This document shows positions 1 through 5,772 of a stretch of DNA of 6,970 nt, one piece after another. The notes under the pieces are model-generated. The model saw nothing but the letters and a program-made list of their open reading frames with translations. It made no database searches and was not told the origin of the DNA. The stretch is from Bacteroidota bacterium. Lineage in GTDB: Bacteria > Bacteroidota > Bacteroidia > Flavobacteriales > Flavobacteriaceae. Within the stretch, counting starts at the first letter, position 1. The number at the start of each line of letters is the position of its first letter. Location: positions 1 to 6,970 of the forward strand of contig JAEWCF010000065.1 in NCBI GenBank assembly GCA_023390775.1. The letters are read 5' to 3'. The position numbers and the translations under genes were made by a program.

Positions 1-1116
1 CGCCTAACTTTTTTTGGCAATATGTACATGCAGAAAAAACAATCCGCGACCGCAATCCGGTACTTTACCGAATCGCTTGAAGTTGCGCAACGACATGGCT
101 ATGTGTATGCGGTGCAGACCTGTTACGCCAAGCTCGCCGAATGTCATGAAAGGCTGGGGGATTTTGCCCAGGCGCTCATGCATTATAAGCGGCACGTCAA
201 GTACAAGGACAGCATCACCAATCGGGAGACCAACATCAAGGTGGCCGAGATGGAGGTCAAATTCGAGACGCACGAAAAGGAAAGGCGGCTATTGGAAAAA
301 CAGGCCGAACTCGACCAGCGAAACCTGTTGCTGCTCATCCTGGCGCTCGCGACCCTGTTCATCGCGGTGACGGGATACCTGATCTACAGGCAACAAAAAT
401 TGAGGAACAGGCAAATGGCCCAACAGCATGAGCTCAAGAGCGCCATCGCCCAGATCGAAACGCAGAACAAACTGCAGGAGCAACGGCTCGCCATTTCCCG
501 CGACCTGCATGACAACATAGGGGCGCAGCTCACGTTCATCATTTCATCGGTAGACAATACGCGGTATGCATTTGATACCGACAACACCAAACTGGGCAGC
601 AAACTGGAGAGCATCGGGCAATTTGCCAGGGAAACCATCATCGAACTTCGCGATACCATCTGGGCGATGAACCATGCCGAGATCACCATGGAGGAACTAG
701 GCGGGCGCATTTCCAATTTCATCGAAAAGGCCAGTGAAAGCGGAAGCACGGCATCGTTTGATTTCAGCCTGGACGATGCGCTTCGGGAGGTGACGCTGAC
801 CTCGAGCGAGGGGATGCACCTCTACCGCACGATGCAGGAAGCGGTGAACAACGCGGTCAAGTATGCGTCGGCGCAGCATATCGATATCAGAATTATGCAA
901 AAGGAAGGCAATATCGCAATCGATATCAGGGATGACGGCCGAGGTTTTGACATTGCTACGGCGCGGATGGGCAACGGACTGGCAAACATGTCCCGGAGGA
1001 TGGAGGCGATAGGGGCAAAAATTACAACCGAATCCAACGCGGGCGAGGGAACCCGCATCACGATAGAATGGCCAATACCAAAAAATCCAAACCATGACCA
1101 GACTAGCCATAGTTGA
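1..1116 (+). CDS. TPR-type sensor histidine kinase (HisKA_3 / HATPase_c), 5' truncated by the window edge
   Basis: Membrane sensor kinase that would phosphorylate the response regulator encoded next. The frame is open to base 1 (seven codons before the Met codon at 22), so the start lies outside the window and that Met is not the real start. Numbered from it: TPR-like helices at about 8-63, a coiled-coil linker at 68-100, one membrane helix at 102-122, a second coiled coil at 124-155, then the HisKA_3 block with DLHDN at 161-165 and the phospho-acceptor His at 163 (codon 508-510). The conserved RDTIWAMN segment follows. The HATPase part has an N-box EAVNNAVKYA from 273, DDGRGFD at 304-310 and GNGLANM from 317. 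This is a complete catalytic core. A periplasmic sensor made of TPR repeats ahead of one TM helix is common in Bacteroidota. The missing N-terminus probably carries more TPRs and a signal peptide. The ligand is unknown, and a link to phenylacetate is only positional. Confidence 0.93.
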   Translation, partial: RLTFFGNMYMQKKQSATAIRYFTESLEVAQRHGYVYAVQTCYAKLAECHERLGDFAQALMHYKRHVKYKDSITNRETNIKVAEMEVKFETHEKERRLLEKQAELDQRNLLLLILALATLFIAVTGYLIYRQQKLRNRQMAQQHELKSAIAQIETQNKLQEQRLAISRDLHDNIGAQLTFIISSVDNTRYAFDTDNTKLGSKLESIGQFARETIIELRDTIWAMNHAEITMEELGGRISNFIEKASESGSTASFDFSLDDALREVTLTSSEGMHLYRTMQEAVNNAVKYASAQHIDIRIMQKEGNIAIDIRDDGRGFDIATARMGNGLANMSRRMEAIGAKITTESNAGEGTRITIEWPIPKNPNHDQTSHS

Positions 1117-1738
1117 CGACAATGTTTTCCTGCAGAAAGCGGTCGCCGAGAAACTCTCCTTCTTTGACGACATTTCCATCCGGCATACCGCATCGCACGG
1201 CAAGGACCTTCTGGCCAAACTCGAGCAGAATCCCGCCGTTGACCTGATCCTTATGGATATTGAGATGCCGGTTTGCAACGGGATCGAGGCCACGGCGCTC
1301 GTCAAGCAGCGTTATCCGCAGATCAGGATCATCATGCTGACGGTTTTTGACGACGACGAGAACATTTTTTCGGCAATCCGCGCGGGCGCCGACGGGTACC
1401 TCCTCAAGGACGTCAATCCCAAGGACCTTCACCAAGGCATTTTGGAAACCATGGAGGGCGGCGCGACGATGACACCGTCGATTGCGCTCAAGACGCTCAG
1501 GCTGCTTAGAAACGCGCCCGCCAACAACCCCGAGCCAAAAGAAGATTTTTGCCTTTCGGCACGCGAGATCGAGGTGCTGGAGCAGTTGAGCAAGGGGCTC
1601 AAATACGACACGATCGCCGAAAATCTCTTTCTTTCGGGCGGGACGGTCCGCAAGCATATCGAGAATATTTATGCTAAATTGCAGGTCCATAACAAGATCG
1701 AGGCGATCCAGAAAGCCAGGACCAACAACCTAATATGA
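1094..1738 (+). CDS. NarL/LuxR-family response regulator
   Basis: DNA-binding response regulator of 214 residues, the normal length for the NarL/FixJ type. The receiver domain spans about 3-120, with acidic residues D8/D9, phospho-acceptor D55 in the LMDIEMP motif, T83 and K105 in GYLLKD. The C-terminal LuxR-type helix-turn-helix lies at about 154-210, with LSAREIEVL at its start and the recognition-helix region TVRKHIENIYAKL. The ATG at 1094 lies inside the end of the kinase gene (23-nt overlap in another frame). It is chosen because the receiver begins immediately (MTRLAIVDD) and no extra N-terminal sequence is needed. The overlap indicates translational coupling and a cognate pair with the kinase. 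Its targets are unknown. No obvious dyad for it was recognised in the window. Confidence 0.95.
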   Translation: MTRLAIVDDNVFLQKAVAEKLSFFDDISIRHTASHGKDLLAKLEQNPAVDLILMDIEMPVCNGIEATALVKQRYPQIRIIMLTVFDDDENIFSAIRAGADGYLLKDVNPKDLHQGILETMEGGATMTPSIALKTLRLLRNAPANNPEPKEDFCLSAREIEVLEQLSKGLKYDTIAENLFLSGGTVRKHIENIYAKLQVHNKIEAIQKARTNNLI

Positions 1739-2301
1739 AAATTGACCGGAAGACCGAGATCGTGAACTGCGCCGCAAGGCTCTTCCGGGAAAAAGGCTAC
1801 AGCGCCGTCACGATGCGCGACATTGCCAAAGCGCTTGACATCAAGGCGGCGAGCCTCTACAACCACATTTCATCCAAACAGGAAATCCTTTCGCTGATGA
1901 TCCTTTCGATCGCGCGCGAATACACCACGACGATCCGGGAAATCGCGGCTTCGGATGCCACTTCGGTACAAAAGATCGAAAGCGTGATCTACCTTCACAT
2001 CGATATCACCGCCGCCAATGCCGATGCGCTTGCCTCCCTCAACAACGATTGGATGCATCTTCCGGGCGAACATCTCGCCAGTTTTTTGCAGATGCGCGAG
2101 GAATACGAAGACATTTTCAGGCAGATGGTTCGCGGGGGAATGGCCTCGGGCGAACTGGCGCCGCGCAATCCGGAGGTGGTTATTTTTTCGCTCCTCTCCA
2201 CGTTGCGAACACTTTACATGTGGTATGGCCGCAAGCCCGATTTCACGCCCGAAATCCTTCGTGAAGACCTTCGGGAGGTATTGGTAAGGGGAATTCTGTA
2301 G
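1735..2301 (+). CDS. TetR/AcrR-family transcriptional repressor, probable PaaR-like regulator of the paa operon
   Basis: One-component repressor of 188 residues. The N-terminal TetR domain is typical: an amphipathic first helix (ARLFREKGYSAVTMRDIA), HTH at about 27-46, and ASLYNHISSKQEIL after the recognition helix. The C-terminal half (about 60-188) is helical and ligand-binding, of the general kind seen in acyl-CoA-responsive TetR proteins, but I see no diagnostic ligand motif. The start overlaps the response-regulator stop as ATGA, so the two are translationally coupled. The gene ends 131 nt before paaE, and the gap contains an 18-bp palindrome of the type TetR dimers bind. Known TetR-type PaaR proteins repress paa genes and are released by phenylacetyl-CoA. 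That role is inferred here from family, position and operator and is not shown by the sequence alone. Confidence 0.9.
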   Translation: MKIDRKTEIVNCAARLFREKGYSAVTMRDIAKALDIKAASLYNHISSKQEILSLMILSIAREYTTTIREIAASDATSVQKIESVIYLHIDITAANADALASLNNDWMHLPGEHLASFLQMREEYEDIFRQMVRGGMASGELAPRNPEVVIFSLLSTLRTLYMWYGRKPDFTPEILREDLREVLVRGIL

Positions 2302-2373
2302 GAGCCCGAATCACTTTGTTAAATTGATATTTTGCTGATTGCCAACATCTTAAAATTTTCCATCGGCTCCTAC
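2298..2373. repeat. 9-bp perfect inverted repeat bracketing the tetR-paaE gap
   Basis: GTAGGAGCC at 2298-2306 is the exact reverse complement of GGCTCCTAC at 2365-2373. Allowing one bulged C at 2307, two further pairs (GA with TC) extend the stem to 11 bp around an AT-rich loop of about 53 nt. The left arm includes the tetR stop codon (2299-2301). The right arm ends 18 nt before the -7 box, where a -33 element would be expected. No T-tract follows, so it is not a standard intrinsic terminator. It could be an mRNA 3'-end structure for tetR or a spaced protein-binding site. Confidence 0.55.
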
Positions 2374-2391
2374 TATATTGGTGGAATTTAC

Positions 2392-2399
2392 TAAATTTG
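2392..2399 (+). promoter_or_regulatory. Bacteroidota-type -7 promoter element for the paa operon
   Basis: TAAATTTG matches the Bacteroidota sigma-ABfr -7 consensus TAnnTTTG exactly and lies 34 nt before the paaE start codon. The expected transcription start, 4-9 nt downstream, would fall at about 2403-2408, giving a leader of roughly 25-30 nt. I find no TTG-type -33 element at the usual 17-23 nt spacing, so the promoter may be weak or activator-assisted. The assignment rests on consensus match and position only. Confidence 0.55.
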
Positions 2400-2405
2400 C
2401 ATATA

Positions 2406-2423
2406 GACTAACAACTGTTAGTC
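2406..2423. promoter_or_regulatory. Probable TetR (PaaR-like) operator, 18-bp palindrome
   Basis: GACTAACA-AC-TGTTAGTC is a perfect 8+2+8 inverted repeat. It sits at the predicted transcription start, 6 nt after the -7 box, and ends 9 nt before the paaE ATG, so a bound dimer would block initiation or early elongation. Its core, CTAACA-nn-TGTTAG, has the same geometry as the CNAACG-nn-CGTTNG operator I recall for the TetR-type PaaR of Thermus thermophilus. The neighbouring tetR gene is the natural candidate for its ligand. No second full copy was found in the other gaps. Confidence 0.75.
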
Positions 2424-2432
2424 AAGTTTAAG

Positions 2433-3506
2433 ATGGCAAAATTTCATTCGGTTAAAGTATCCGACATATATAAGGAGACCAGGGATTGTTCGGTGGTATC
2501 GCTCGACATTCCGCAGGACCTGCGCGAAAGTTTCAAATACAATCAGGGGCAACACCTGACCTTCCGGGCGATGATTGACGGCGAGGACGTCCGCAGGACT
2601 TATTCGCTTTGTTCGAGCCCGGTTGAGGAAAAATGGCAAGTGGCCGTCAAGCGCATCAATGGCGGGCGGTTTTCCTCGTATGTAAACGATACGCTCAAAA
2701 AAGGCGATACCGTCGAGGTGATGCCTCCCGGTGGTGTTTTCTACGCACGGATCGAGCCGGAAAAGGAGAAGAACTACATCGCCTTCGCGGCCGGGAGCGG
2801 CATCACGCCCGTGCTCTCGATCATGAAAACGCACCTTGCGCTCGAGCCTAAAAGTACCTTCAAGCTGTTCTATTTAAACCGGAGCGTCAAGTCGATCATC
2901 TTCAAGGAGGAAATCGAACAATTGAAAAACAGATACCTTGACAGGCTGGAGATTTTCCACTTCCTGACCAAGGAGAACCGCAGCATTCCCCTGCTCAACG
3001 GCCGTTTTACGCACGAGAAGATGGAAATGCTGTTGCGGCATGTCATCGACATCGGAACGGTAAGCGAATGTTTCATCTGCGGTCCCGAGGAAATGATCTT
3101 CCTCATCCGGGATGAGCTGACCGCTGCCGGCCTGCCCAAGGAAAAGATCCACTTCGAGTTGTTTTCATCGGGTAATACCGAGGAAGACCGCGCGCGAGCC
3201 AACCGCGTGATCGAGAACAAGGCGACGGGAACCGAGGTTACCATCATCGACGGCGGCAAGGAGTTCCATTTTACGATGGACGATGATTACGACAACATTT
3301 TGGACGGAGCGCTGGCTGCCGGCGCTGACCTGCCGTTTGCCTGCAAGGGCGGGGTTTGCAGCACTTGCCGATGCAAGGTAGTCGAGGGAAGCGTTGAGAT
3401 GAAGATCAATTATGCGCTCGACGAAAGCGATATCGCCAAGAATTATATTTTGAGTTGCCAGGCGGTACCGACTTCGGCCAAAGTCGTGGTCGACTTTGGA
3501 AATTAA
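2433..3506 (+). CDS. paaE: PaaE, reductase subunit of phenylacetyl-CoA 1,2-epoxidase
   Basis: Iron-sulfur flavoprotein that passes electrons from NAD(P)H to the PaaA di-iron centre. It has 357 residues, essentially the length of E. coli PaaE. The N-terminal FAD-binding barrel contains R55-TYSL with CSSP after it. The NAD(P)-binding domain follows, opening with AAGSGITP at 119-126 and later containing FICGPEEMI. The C-terminal plant-type ferredoxin domain has cysteines C304, C309, C312 and C342 (CX4CX2CX29C), the ligands of a [2Fe-2S] cluster, so all cofactor sites are intact. The ATG at 2433 is the first in frame after an in-frame TAA at 2409-2411. The leader AAGTTTAAG is only weakly SD-like. 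It is the first gene of the paa operon and sits directly behind the operator. Its last codon and stop are part of a heptad repeat array. Confidence 0.97.
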   Translation: MAKFHSVKVSDIYKETRDCSVVSLDIPQDLRESFKYNQGQHLTFRAMIDGEDVRRTYSLCSSPVEEKWQVAVKRINGGRFSSYVNDTLKKGDTVEVMPPGGVFYARIEPEKEKNYIAFAAGSGITPVLSIMKTHLALEPKSTFKLFYLNRSVKSIIFKEEIEQLKNRYLDRLEIFHFLTKENRSIPLLNGRFTHEKMEMLLRHVIDIGTVSECFICGPEEMIFLIRDELTAAGLPKEKIHFELFSSGNTEEDRARANRVIENKATGTEVTIIDGGKEFHFTMDDDYDNILDGALAAGADLPFACKGGVCSTCRCKVVEGSVEMKINYALDESDIAKNYILSCQAVPTSAKVVVDFGN

Positions 3507-3532
3507 TAATTAATAATGAATAATTAATAATT
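3501..3532. repeat. AATTAAT heptad tandem array at the paaE stop
   Basis: Units with an exact 7-nt period read AATTAAT, AATTAAT, AATGAAT, AATTAAT, then a partial AATT. The array starts on the last sense codon of paaE, and its first unit contains the TAA stop (3504-3506). The unit is nearly self-complementary. TAA occurs in all three forward frames within the array. Confidence 0.85.
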
Positions 3533-3561
3533 GGGTGATGTGATGTGGATCGGCTAATGAC

Positions 3562-3603
3562 AAATAACCCAAAACTCATAACCCAAAACCCATAACTCAC
3601 AAC
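3562..3603. repeat. yCAnAAC heptad tandem array immediately upstream of paaA
   Basis: Six consecutive 7-nt units each end in AAC: AAATAAC, CCAAAAC, TCATAAC, CCAAAAC, CCATAAC, TCACAAC. The array ends 1 nt before the paaA ATG, so it forms the whole immediate leader, with no Shine-Dalgarno sequence. The same unit family recurs, in both orientations, in the paaB-paaC gap. Confidence 0.85.
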
Positions 3604-3604
3604 C

Positions 3605-4537
3605 ATGGACACAGCACAACTGGAAGCGAGATTCAATGCGAAGATCGCCAATGACGAAAAGATCGAGCCCAAGGACTGGATGCCCGAGAAATACCGCCAG
3701 ACGCACATCCGGCAGATCTCGCAGCACGCGCATTCGGAAATCGTGGGCATGTTGCCCGAAGGGAACTGGATCACAAGGGCGCCATCGCTTCGGCGGAAGG
3801 TCGCGCTTCTGGCCAAGGTTCAGGACGAGGCCGGCCACGGATTGTATTTGTACAGCGCCTGCGAGACGCTCGGCGTTTCGCGGGATGAACTGTATGAGCA
3901 ACTGCATTCGGGTGCGGCCAAATATTCGAGCATCTTCAATTATCCCACCGTCACTTGGGCCGACATGGGCGCCATCGGGTGGCTCGTGGACGGCGCGGCG
4001 ATCATCAACCAGGTCCCGCTCACCAATACTTCGTATGGGCCTTACGCGCGTGCGATGGTTCGCGTCTGCAAGGAAGAAAGTTTCCATCAGCGCCAGGGAT
4101 TTGAGATCATGATGACCCTCGCGCAGGGAACGCCCGAACAGAAGGAAATGGCGCAGGATGCGCTGAACCGCTGGTGGTGGCCCTCAGTCATGATGTTTGG
4201 CCCCACCGACGCCGAATCCATCCACACCGAGCAATCGATGAAGTGGAAACTCAAGCGCAAGACCAACGACGAGCTTCGGCAGATGTTCATCGACCAGACC
4301 GTGCCTCAGGCTGAACTCATCGGCCTGACCATTCCCGATCCCGATTTGAAGTGGAATGAAGAGCGTAAGAGCTATGATTTCGGGCCCATCAACTGGGACG
4401 AATTCTGGCAGGTGGTCAAAGGCTATGGCCCGTGCAACAAGCAACGCCTGGACGCCCGCAAAAACGCCTGGGAAAAGGGCAAATGGGTGAGGGATGCGGC
4501 GATGGCACATGCTGAAAAAGTGACGAATGACGAATGA
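3605..4537 (+). CDS. paaA: PaaA, catalytic di-iron subunit of phenylacetyl-CoA 1,2-epoxidase
   Basis: Ferritin-like oxygenase subunit that adds one oxygen atom from O2 to the aromatic ring of phenylacetyl-CoA, working with PaaC (and PaaB) and fed by PaaE. It has 310 residues, one more than I recall for E. coli PaaA. The di-iron ligand pattern is complete: E45 (HSEIVG), E75 and H78 (DEAGH), D129 (WLVDGAA), E158 and H161 (EESFHQ). The conserved tryptophan-rich stretch NRWWWPSVMMFGPTD follows. The ATG at 3605 gives the usual N-terminus and no upstream alternative is needed. The last residues, TNDE, are encoded by a TGACGAA tandem repeat that also supplies the stop codon, so the extreme C-terminus is probably repeat-derived and not ancestral. 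Confidence 0.97.
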   Translation: MDTAQLEARFNAKIANDEKIEPKDWMPEKYRQTHIRQISQHAHSEIVGMLPEGNWITRAPSLRRKVALLAKVQDEAGHGLYLYSACETLGVSRDELYEQLHSGAAKYSSIFNYPTVTWADMGAIGWLVDGAAIINQVPLTNTSYGPYARAMVRVCKEESFHQRQGFEIMMTLAQGTPEQKEMAQDALNRWWWPSVMMFGPTDAESIHTEQSMKWKLKRKTNDELRQMFIDQTVPQAELIGLTIPDPDLKWNEERKSYDFGPINWDEFWQVVKGYGPCNKQRLDARKNAWEKGKWVRDAAMAHAEKVTNDE

Positions 4538-4548
4538 CGAATGACGAA
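4521..4548. repeat. TGACGAA heptad tandem array overlapping the paaA 3' end
   Basis: Four perfect copies of TGACGAA stand at 4521, 4528, 4535 and 4542. The third copy supplies the paaA stop codon (TGA 4535-4537), and the earlier copies encode the last paaA residues. Because 7 is not a multiple of 3, the TGA in successive units falls in all three frames. It is the left arm of an imperfect inverted pair with the array at 4637-4664. Confidence 0.9.
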
Positions 4549-4619
4549 CGGTGTTCTAAGGAGCTAACAGGAAAAAAGTAACAAAAGCATTTATTAACGC
4601 TATATGATCAAAATCGGAA

Positions 4620-4637
4620 GAGCCTGTTAAACGGCTC
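4620..4637. other. Small perfect hairpin in the paaA-paaB gap
   Basis: GAGCC-TGTTAAAC-GGCTC forms a 5-bp stem with an 8-nt loop just before the right heptad array. There is no T-tract after it, so terminator function is unlikely. It could be an internal mRNA structure at the centre of the gap. The stem is short enough that chance is possible. Confidence 0.35.
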
Positions 4638-4664
4638 ATTCGACATTCGACATTTGACATTCGA
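4637..4664. repeat. CATTCGA heptad tandem array upstream of paaB
   Basis: Four consecutive 7-nt units read CATTCGA, CATTCGA, CATTTGA, CATTCGA, ending 6 nt before the paaB ATG. Read on the other strand, the unit becomes TCGAATG, one base different from the ACGAATG phase of the array at 4521-4548. In register, the two arms (4523-4550 and 4637-4664) can pair at 22 of 28 positions across an 86-nt loop. Confidence 0.88.
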
Positions 4665-4670
4665 CAGATT

Positions 4671-4952
4671 ATGAAAAACTGGCCCCTCTACGAAGTCTTC
4701 ATCCGCAGCAAGAACGGTCTTGAGCACCGCCACGCGGGAAGCCTGCACGCAAGCGACGCGACCATGGCGCTTGAAAATGCCCGCGATGTCTATACCCGCC
4801 GCATGGAAGGCGTGAGCATCTGGGTCGTGCCCTCTAGCGCGATCACCGCTTCAAACCCTGAAACCAACGGCGAATTCTTTGAACCCGCTAAGGACAAGGC
4901 CTACCGTCACCCGACTTTTTATGAGTTGCCGGAGGAGCTGAAACACATGTAG
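4671..4952 (+). CDS. paaB: PaaB, small subunit of phenylacetyl-CoA 1,2-epoxidase
   Basis: Small non-catalytic subunit of the PaaABCE monooxygenase, thought to bridge or organise the PaaAC complex. It has 93 residues against about 95 in E. coli. Family hallmarks visible are the opening WPLYEVFIRSK, the H-x-H-AGSLHASDA segment, ALENARDVYTRR, and the IWVVPSSAI stretch near the middle, with FYELPEELKHM at the C-terminus. It has no catalytic or metal motif, as expected. The start at 4671 gives the standard N-terminus. The upstream region is a heptad array followed by AGATT with no Shine-Dalgarno sequence. It lies between paaA and paaC in the conserved order. Confidence 0.96.
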   Translation: MKNWPLYEVFIRSKNGLEHRHAGSLHASDATMALENARDVYTRRMEGVSIWVVPSSAITASNPETNGEFFEPAKDKAYRHPTFYELPEELKHM

Positions 4953-4955
4953 ACG

Positions 4956-5020
4956 GTTATGAGTTTTGAGTTATGGGTAATGAGTACCCTTTCTCAAAAC
5001 CCAGAACCCAAAACCCAAAA
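4956..5020. repeat. Inverted pair of heptad arrays filling the paaB-paaC gap
   Basis: The left arm (4956-4983) reads GTTATGA, GTTTTGA, GTTATGG, GTAATGA. The right arm (4993-5020) reads CTCAAAA, CCCAGAA, CCCAAAA, CCCAAAA. In register they can pair at 22 of 28 positions around a 9-nt loop (GTACCCTTT), making this the tightest heptad hairpin in the window. The left arm starts 3 nt after the paaB stop and the right arm ends 2 nt before the paaC ATG, so the structure is almost the entire gap. The right arm belongs to the same unit family as 3562-3603. Confidence 0.88.
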
Positions 5021-5022
5021 CT

Positions 5023-5772
5023 ATGAACAACTTGGTTCAATACATCTACACCCTCGCCGACAACGCCCTCATCCTGGGCCAGCGGCTGGGTGAACTCTGC
5101 GGTCACGGGCCCAGCCTGGAAACCGACATCGCGCTGACAAACATCTCGCTCGATCTTTTCGGGCAGGTGCGGAGTTACTATCAATATGCGGCGGCAGTTT
5201 TGGCCGACGGTTCCACCGAGGACACCCACGCGTTTTTGAGGCAGGAACGCCAGTACCGCAACGCGCTTTTGGCCGAACAGCCGAATACCGATTTCGCTTA
5301 TACCATCGGCAGGCAATTCCTGTATGATTTGTTCCACGTGCGGCTGCTAACCGAACTTTCCCGCTCAAAAGATGACACCCTGGCGGCCATTGCGAACAAG
5401 AGTTTGAAGGAAGTTCTTTATCATAAAAGATTCAGTTCCGACTGGGTAAAAAGGCTTGGCGACGGTACCGACGAGAGCCGCGCACGGATGCAGGCCGCAA
5501 TCGATGATCTGTGGATGTACACCAATGAACTGTTCGAGATGACCGATGCCGAACGCGAGATGGCCGACGCCGGAATCGGGGTCGATGTGTCGAAATTGAA
5601 GGACGATTACTATGCCGAGGTTTCGCAGATGTTGCGCGAAGCGACGCTTGAGGTGCCGCAAACGCAGTTTTTCCACAAGGGCGGAAAGAACGGCGTACAC
5701 AGCGAGAACCTGGGCTATATTCTGGCCGATATGCAATACATGCAACGTACATTTCCCAACATGACCTGGTAA
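5023..5772 (+). CDS. paaC: PaaC, structural subunit of phenylacetyl-CoA 1,2-epoxidase
   Basis: Ferritin-like partner of PaaA that forms the PaaAC core and has lost the di-iron site. It has 249 residues, essentially the length of E. coli PaaC. Family features are the N-terminal ADNALILGQRLGELCGHGPSLE stretch, split here by position (about 13-34), then DIALTNISLDLFGQ, where PaaA has its EXXH iron ligands, so the metal site is degenerate as known for this subunit. RQFLYDLFHV and the LKEVLYHKRFSSDWVKRLGDGTDES region follow, with HSENLGYILADMQYMQR near the C-terminus. The start at 5023 gives the standard N-terminus MNNLVQYIY. Its TAA stop shares one base with the paaD ATG (TAATG), indicating translational coupling. 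Confidence 0.96.
   Translation: MNNLVQYIYTLADNALILGQRLGELCGHGPSLETDIALTNISLDLFGQVRSYYQYAAAVLADGSTEDTHAFLRQERQYRNALLAEQPNTDFAYTIGRQFLYDLFHVRLLTELSRSKDDTLAAIANKSLKEVLYHKRFSSDWVKRLGDGTDESRARMQAAIDDLWMYTNELFEMTDAEREMADAGIGVDVSKLKDDYYAEVSQMLREATLEVPQTQFFHKGGKNGVHSENLGYILADMQYMQRTFPNMTW

Noticed and set aside
697..1305. Long antisense open frame (202 codons) across the kinase and response regulator genes
   Set aside because: It lies wholly opposite two well-recognised genes, has no recognisable domain, and is explained by the GC-rich codon pattern of the sense strand.
3554..4087. Antisense open frame (177 codons) opposite paaA, with others of 120-160 codons opposite paaE, paaC and paaD
   Set aside because: These are shadows of strongly supported conserved paa genes and show no family features.
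4558..4563. AAGGAG Shine-Dalgarno-like sequence in the paaA-paaB gap
   Set aside because: No start codon follows at a usable distance, and the lineage makes little use of Shine-Dalgarno sequences.
4604..4630. Eight-codon reading frame (MIKIGRAC) in the paaA-paaB gap as a possible leader peptide
   Set aside because: It is very short, with no supporting start signal or attenuator structure. Chance is sufficient.
4564..4630. CTAACA and TGTTAA half-sites as a second TetR operator
   Set aside because: The halves are about 55 nt apart and only partly match the palindrome at 2406-2423.
4620..4637. Intrinsic terminator between paaA and paaB
   Set aside because: It has a 5-bp stem with no following T-tract, and termination inside a conserved operon would make little sense.
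4993..5020. G-quadruplex on the - strand (repeated GGGTTTT)
   Set aside because: Only three GGG tracts are present and the fourth is interrupted. The heptad period and inverted pairing explain the pattern better.
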